From positions 1 through 9,022 of the forward strand of contig CAXGIQ010000054.1 in the NCBI GenBank assembly GCA_964009845.1: a DNA stretch of 9,022 bases, in the 5' to 3' direction. Source of the DNA: UBA7312 sp002715345 (lineage in GTDB: Bacteria; Bacteroidota; Bacteroidia; Flavobacteriales; UBA7312). Shown piece after piece: positions 6,052 to 9,022 of this stretch; positions within the stretch are counted from its first letter, which is position 1, and every line of letters starts with the position of its first letter. The notes beneath the pieces are model-generated. The model was not told the origin of the DNA. It did no database searches and worked only from the letters and a program-made list of their open reading frames with translations. Both the position numbers and the translations under genes were made by a program.

Positions 6052-6705
6052 ATGAATACACTCGCTGAGGAGAATTATTTAAAAGCTATTTTTAAGCTAT
6101 CTGGTAAGCAAAAAGCATCTGTTTCTACAAATGCTATTGCTGTGGAATTAGAGACAAAAGCTTCCTCTGTTACGGATATGATTAAGAAATTAACTGAAAA
6201 GGGATTTGTTAATTATCAAAAATACAATGGGACATCGCTCACTAAAAAAGGGCATGAAATAGCCGTTCATATTGTCAGAAAACACAGACTTTGGGAAGTT
6301 TTTCTAGTAAAAAAGCTAAATTTTCAATGGGATGAAGTCCATGATGTAGCCGAACAACTAGAGCATATCAAATCGTCCAAGCTAGTTGAACACTTAGATA
6401 CTTTTTTAGGTTTTCCTCAATATGATCCACACGGAGACCCAATACCAAATAAAAATGGAGAGTTTCCAAAATCATTTTCTGCTCCACTTATAGATTTAAC
6501 AATAGGAAACAAAGGAAAAGTTGTAGGTGTTTCTCAGGACAATCCTTCTTTTTTGAAGTATTTAGATAAGTTAGAAATTCAGCTAGGAAGTAAAATTCAA
6601 GTCATAGAAAAAGTAGATTTCGATCAATCTATAGAAGTCAAAATTAACGGAAAAGCTACGCATATCAGTTCAGAAGTGGCTAAAAATATCTTAATTAAAC
6701 AATAA
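6052..6705 (+). CDS. MntR/DtxR-family metal-dependent transcriptional repressor
   Basis: Cytoplasmic metal sensor that dimerises and binds DNA when loaded with Mn(II) or Fe(II). The 217 residues comprise a winged helix-turn-helix (about 1-65; SVTDMIKKLTEKGFVNY is recognition helix and wing), a dimerisation domain (66-140) with the family hallmark FPQYDPHGDPIP (121-132), and an SH3/FeoA-like domain (about 146-217). The three-domain build is like IdeR/DtxR; B. subtilis MntR is shorter. Aligned by eye, the ligand positions are His78, Glu82, His97, Glu101, Glu104 and His105. Glu101 stands where iron-sensing DtxR/IdeR has Cys102 and B. subtilis MntR has Glu99, leaning to manganese. Asn8 and Lys11 replace MntR's Asp8 and Glu11. 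The start is firm because MNTLAEENYLKAIF is the usual N-terminus. The stop overlaps the ZIP start. It probably represses itself and the divergent receptor through the palindrome at 5998-6013. Confidence 0.92.
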   Translation: MNTLAEENYLKAIFKLSGKQKASVSTNAIAVELETKASSVTDMIKKLTEKGFVNYQKYNGTSLTKKGHEIAVHIVRKHRLWEVFLVKKLNFQWDEVHDVAEQLEHIKSSKLVEHLDTFLGFPQYDPHGDPIPNKNGEFPKSFSAPLIDLTIGNKGKVVGVSQDNPSFLKYLDKLEIQLGSKIQVIEKVDFDQSIEVKINGKATHISSEVAKNILIKQ

Positions 6706-7568
6706 TGTTAGACAACTTTTACAATTGGTTTTTAGTACAATCTCCAATCATACAGGCGTTTTCAGGAGGTTTATTTACATGGATACTAACAGCCTTAGGC
6801 GCGGGATTGGTTTTTATTTTTAAATCTTCAAGTAGAAAATTTTTAGACTGCTCTTTAGGGTTTACTGGTGGGGTTATGATTGCTGCTAGTTTTTGGTCAC
6901 TCCTCTCTCCTGCTATCGCTTATGTAGAGATGCAAAATGAAATGGGACTATCCTCCCTCCCAAACTGGTTTCCTCCAGCAATTGGCTTTTTCTTAGGTGC
7001 ATTGTTTCTGTATGGATTGGATAAAGTAATCCCTCACTTGCATCTTTTTGCTAAAAGAGAGGAGGCAGAAGGGGTACCGACAAAATGGAGAAAAACCGTT
7101 TTACTAGTACTAGCTATTGCGTTACACAACATACCTGAAGGCTTGGCAGTAGGTATTGCGTTTGGAGCTTTGGCTTCCCCTGAATTACTAGTATTAGGCG
7201 AAGCATCTGTATTTACCATAGGCTCTGCTATCGCATTAGCAATTGGTATTGGAATACAAAATTTTCCAGAAGGATTTGCTGTTTCTATGCCATTAAAAAG
7301 ACAAGGGGTTAGTAATTGGAAAAGCTGGAAATGGGGGCAGTTATCTGCAATTGTAGAGCCTATTTTTGCCGTGATTGGCGCGGCTACTGTTATGTATGCA
7401 CTTCCTATCCTACCTTATGCACTTGCTTTTGCTGCAGGTGCTATGATTTTTATTGTTGTGGAAGAAGTTGTCCCTGAAAGTCAATCTGGCGGGCATACCG
7501 ATTTAGCTACAATGGGTCTCATTGCTGGATTTATCGTGATGATGATTTTGGATGTTGCACTTGGTTAA
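6705..7568 (+). CDS. ZIP-family metal permease, GufA type
   Basis: Inner-membrane transporter bringing a divalent metal (Zn, Mn or Fe) into the cytoplasm. The 287 residues contain about eight membrane segments. TM4 carries HNIPEG (141-146) and TM5 carries QNFPEG (185-190); together they form the two-metal transport site of ZIP proteins. The HNIPEGLAVGIAFG form is typical of the bacterial GufA branch, which includes the structurally known Bordetella ZIP. Glu218 (SAIVEPI) and Glu253-Glu254 (IVVEEVVPES) are further conserved acidic positions in membrane segments. The TM3-TM4 loop has only a short PHLHLF. TM5 has Asn186 where the Bordetella protein has Asp, a possible difference in the second metal site. 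The ATG shares its A with the regulator's TAA stop (TAATG), so translation is coupled and the gene should be under the same metal control. No separate promoter is visible. Confidence 0.92.
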   Translation: MLDNFYNWFLVQSPIIQAFSGGLFTWILTALGAGLVFIFKSSSRKFLDCSLGFTGGVMIAASFWSLLSPAIAYVEMQNEMGLSSLPNWFPPAIGFFLGALFLYGLDKVIPHLHLFAKREEAEGVPTKWRKTVLLVLAIALHNIPEGLAVGIAFGALASPELLVLGEASVFTIGSAIALAIGIGIQNFPEGFAVSMPLKRQGVSNWKSWKWGQLSAIVEPIFAVIGAATVMYALPILPYALAFAAGAMIFIVVEEVVPESQSGGHTDLATMGLIAGFIVMMILDVALG

Positions 7569-7574
7569 AAAGTG

Positions 7575-7582
7575 TAGCTTTG
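7575..7582 (+). promoter_or_regulatory. -7 element of the smpB promoter
   Basis: TAGCTTTG matches the Bacteroidetes consensus TAnnTTTG and ends 7 nt before the smpB ATG. A TTTG at 7547-7550, inside the end of the ZIP gene, could be the -33 element, but its 24-nt spacing is slightly long. The element overlaps a 13-nt palindrome, GCTTTG-C-CAAAGC (7577-7589), that runs up to the start codon. Confidence 0.4.
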
Positions 7583-7589
7583 CCAAAGC

Positions 7590-8036
7590 ATGAAAGACAT
7601 AAATATTAAAAACAAACGCGCACGTTTTGAGTATCAAATACTCGATACATTTATTGCTGGTATTCAACTAAACGGAACAGAAATCAAATCTATCCGTTTA
7701 GGAAAAGTTATAATAACAGATTCTTTTTGTGCTTTTAAAGAAGATGAATTGTGGATAAGAGGCATGCATATTGCTGAATATGAATTCGGAACCTATGCCA
7801 ATCATGAACCTAAAAGAGAGCGTAAACTTCTCCTAAACAGACAAGAGCTAGACAAACTTCATAAAAAGCTAAAAGACAATGGGTTAACTATTGTTCCTTT
7901 ACGCCTGTTTATTACCGTAAAAGGATGGGCAAAACTAGAAATAGCAATCGCTAAAGGTAAAAAGCTACACGACAAACGCGATAGTTTAAAAGAGAAAGAC
8001 ACCCAAAGAGATATAGATAGAGCTCAACGATACTAA
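7590..8036 (+). CDS. smpB: SsrA-binding protein SmpB
   Basis: Partner of tmRNA in trans-translation: it binds the tRNA-like domain of SsrA, carries it to stalled ribosomes and places its C-terminal tail in the empty mRNA channel. The 148 residues are of normal length. The family landmarks are in order: NKRARFEY (8-15), GIQLNGTEIKSIRLGK (24-39), YEFGTYANHEPKRERKLLL (64-82) and PLRLFITVKGWAKLEIAIAKG (103-123). The basic C-terminal tail, KKLHDKRDSLKEKDTQRDID (124-143), is the ribosome-inserted segment. The start at 7590 gives the usual short N-terminal extension. Although it follows the ZIP gene by only 21 nt, it has its own predicted promoter and an unrelated role, so it is probably a separate unit. 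No tmRNA gene is visible in the window. Confidence 0.97.
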   Translation: MKDINIKNKRARFEYQILDTFIAGIQLNGTEIKSIRLGKVIITDSFCAFKEDELWIRGMHIAEYEFGTYANHEPKRERKLLLNRQELDKLHKKLKDNGLTIVPLRLFITVKGWAKLEIAIAKGKKLHDKRDSLKEKDTQRDIDRAQRY

Positions 8037-8037
8037 T

Positions 8038-8070
8038 AAAAAAAGCCCCTGCAAATGCAAGGGCTTTTTA
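8038..8070. terminator. Bidirectional intrinsic terminator between smpB and dnaK
   Basis: An A7 run leads into GCCC-C-TGCA, an AA loop, TGCA-A-GGGC and then T5. The 4-bp GC stem and the 4-bp TGCA stem are separated by one C-A mismatch, and the A and T runs can extend the pairing. It starts 1 nt after the smpB stop and ends 20 nt before the dnaK stop. The flanking A and T runs suit termination in both directions for these convergent genes. Confidence 0.88.
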
Positions 8071-8090
8071 ACAGGTGTAACAAAGAAGGA

Positions 8091-9022
8091 TTACTTTTCC
8101 TCCTTTACCTCTTCAAATTCTACATCAGTAACATCATCACCTCCTTCTGCAGTTGCAGCAGCAGCTCCTTCGGCACCTTGTTCTTCTTGCGTTGCTTTAT
8201 ACATTTCTTCAGAAGCAGCCTGCCATGCATTATTGATATTTTCCATAGCGGTGTCGATAGCTGTTAAATCTTTGCTTTCATGAGCTTTCTTTAGCTCTTC
8301 AAGTGCGGTTTCAATTGGTTGCTTCTTATCATCTGATAATTTCTCACCAAATTCCTTCAGTTGCTTTTCTGTTTGGAAAATCATCTGATCGGCTGCATTA
8401 AACTTATCCGCTTCTTCTTTCACCTTTTTATCTGCTTCAGCATTCGCTTCTGCTTCTTTCTTCATCCTTTCAATCTCTTCATCAGAAAGTCCTGAAGAAG
8501 CTTCTATTTTGATGTTTTGCTGCTTACCAGTAGCTTTATCTTTAGCTGACACATTTAAAATACCATTAGCGTCAATATCAAAAGTCACTTCAATTTGAGG
8601 AATTCCTCTTGGAGCTGGAGGAATATCTGCTAATTGGAAACGACCAATAGATTTATTGTCTGATGCCATTGGGCGCTCACCTTGTAAAACATGAATATCT
8701 ACGGCAGGCTGATTGTCTGCTGCTGTTGAGAACACCTCTGATTTCTTAGTAGGAATCGTAGTATTTGCTTCAATCAATTTCGTCATTACAGAACCCATTG
8801 TTTCAATACCTAAAGAGAGCGGAGTCACATCTAGTAATAATACATCTGTCACATCTCCCGTTAAAACACCTCCCTGAATAGCTGCTCCAATAGCAACAAC
8901 TTCATCTGGATTTACTCCTTTAGATGGCTCTTTTCCGAAGAATTCTTTCACAATGTTCTGGATAGCTGGAATTCTTGTAGAACCTCCTACTAAAATTACT
9001 TCATCTATTTCAGAAGCTGAAA
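8091..9022 (-). CDS. dnaK: Chaperone DnaK (Hsp70), C-terminal half, cut by the window edge
   Basis: ATP-dependent chaperone working with DnaJ and GrpE in the cytoplasm. The frame is open to the window end, so no start codon is present. About 309 of the usual 630-640 residues are visible, and an apparent GTG at 8951 is simply an internal valine. The visible part begins with SEIDEVILVGGSTRIPAI, the conserved nucleotide-binding-domain motif, and continues to NPDEVVAIGAAIQ. The interdomain linker DVLLLDVTPLSLGIE follows, then the beta substrate-binding domain (TTIPTKKSEVFSTAADNQP, VLQGER, GRFQL, FDIDANGILNVSAKDKATG). The helical lid comes next, with an Ala/Gly-rich acidic tail ending DVTDVEFEEVKEEK, the usual bacterial C-terminus. 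It is convergent with smpB. Its promoter and any heat-shock control lie outside the window. Confidence 0.98.
   Translation of the reverse strand, partial: SASEIDEVILVGGSTRIPAIQNIVKEFFGKEPSKGVNPDEVVAIGAAIQGGVLTGDVTDVLLLDVTPLSLGIETMGSVMTKLIEANTTIPTKKSEVFSTAADNQPAVDIHVLQGERPMASDNKSIGRFQLADIPPAPRGIPQIEVTFDIDANGILNVSAKDKATGKQQNIKIEASSGLSDEEIERMKKEAEANAEADKKVKEEADKFNAADQMIFQTEKQLKEFGEKLSDDKKQPIETALEELKKAHESKDLTAIDTAMENINNAWQAASEEMYKATQEEQGAEGAAAATAEGGDDVTDVEFEEVKEEK

Noticed and set aside
7034..7219. 61-codon minus-strand open frame inside the ZIP gene
   Set aside because: It is antisense to the conserved HNIPEG region of the permease; its Ala/Ser/Pro-rich product is what the reverse of that region would give.
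7590..8036. A tmRNA gene next to smpB
   Set aside because: ssrA can lie near smpB, but no intergenic space here is large enough for the roughly 350-nt RNA, and no tag-peptide reading frame was seen.
8055..8267. 70-codon plus-strand open frame over the end of dnaK
   Set aside because: It begins inside the terminator stem and runs antisense to the dnaK lid and acidic tail; the Cys/Ser/Phe-rich product is an antisense artefact.
8951..8951. GTG as a start codon for a short DnaK-like protein
   Set aside because: The same frame continues upstream to the window edge encoding the conserved DEVILVGGSTRIPAI motif, so this is an internal valine of full-length DnaK.

Overview
The window reads as an AT-rich Bacteroidetes chromosome, most likely a flavobacterium. 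Three things suggest this: a SusC/FepA-type TonB-dependent receptor with an N-terminal carboxypeptidase-regulatory-like domain, promoter elements of the Bacteroidetes form TAnnTTTG just ahead of several start codons, and almost no recognisable Shine-Dalgarno sites. No plasmid, phage, insertion sequence, tRNA, rRNA or CRISPR signal was seen.

Layout. (1) Positions 1-2804, plus strand: a tightly packed unit of a polytopic GT-C-type membrane glycosyltransferase, a GtrB/DPM1-like polyprenyl-phosphate glycosyltransferase and a PyrR-like phosphoribosyltransferase. The genes overlap or are 2 nt apart, and an upstream gene may end inside the first start codon. The two glycosyltransferases look like a donor-maker and donor-user pair for modifying a surface glycan or protein. 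(2) Positions 2805-3187: a gene-poor stretch with several inverted repeats and one doubtful small ORF. (3) Positions 3188-3637, minus strand: an ElaA-like GNAT acetyltransferase. (4) Positions 3773-7568: a metal-uptake module. A TonB-dependent receptor (minus strand) diverges from an MntR/DtxR-family regulator, which is translationally coupled to a GufA-type ZIP transporter (plus strand). A perfect 6-4-6 palindrome, TTTAGA-CTTA-TCTAAA, lies between the two start codons and overlaps or abuts the predicted -33 elements of both promoters. (5) Positions 7590-9022: housekeeping genes smpB (plus) and the 3' half of dnaK (minus), convergent on a strong bidirectional terminator.

The most interesting part is region 4. 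It holds an outer-membrane receptor, an inner-membrane metal permease and a metal-sensing repressor, with one shared operator. The inferred working is that, when metal is abundant, the regulator binds the shared site and shuts off both outer-membrane uptake and its own regulator-permease operon. The metal (Mn, Fe or Zn) cannot be settled from sequence alone; the regulator's ligand set leans towards the MntR type. A second theme is that four genes which start transcription units each have a TAnnTTTG-like element only 4-7 nt before an ATG, which suggests very short or absent 5' leaders.
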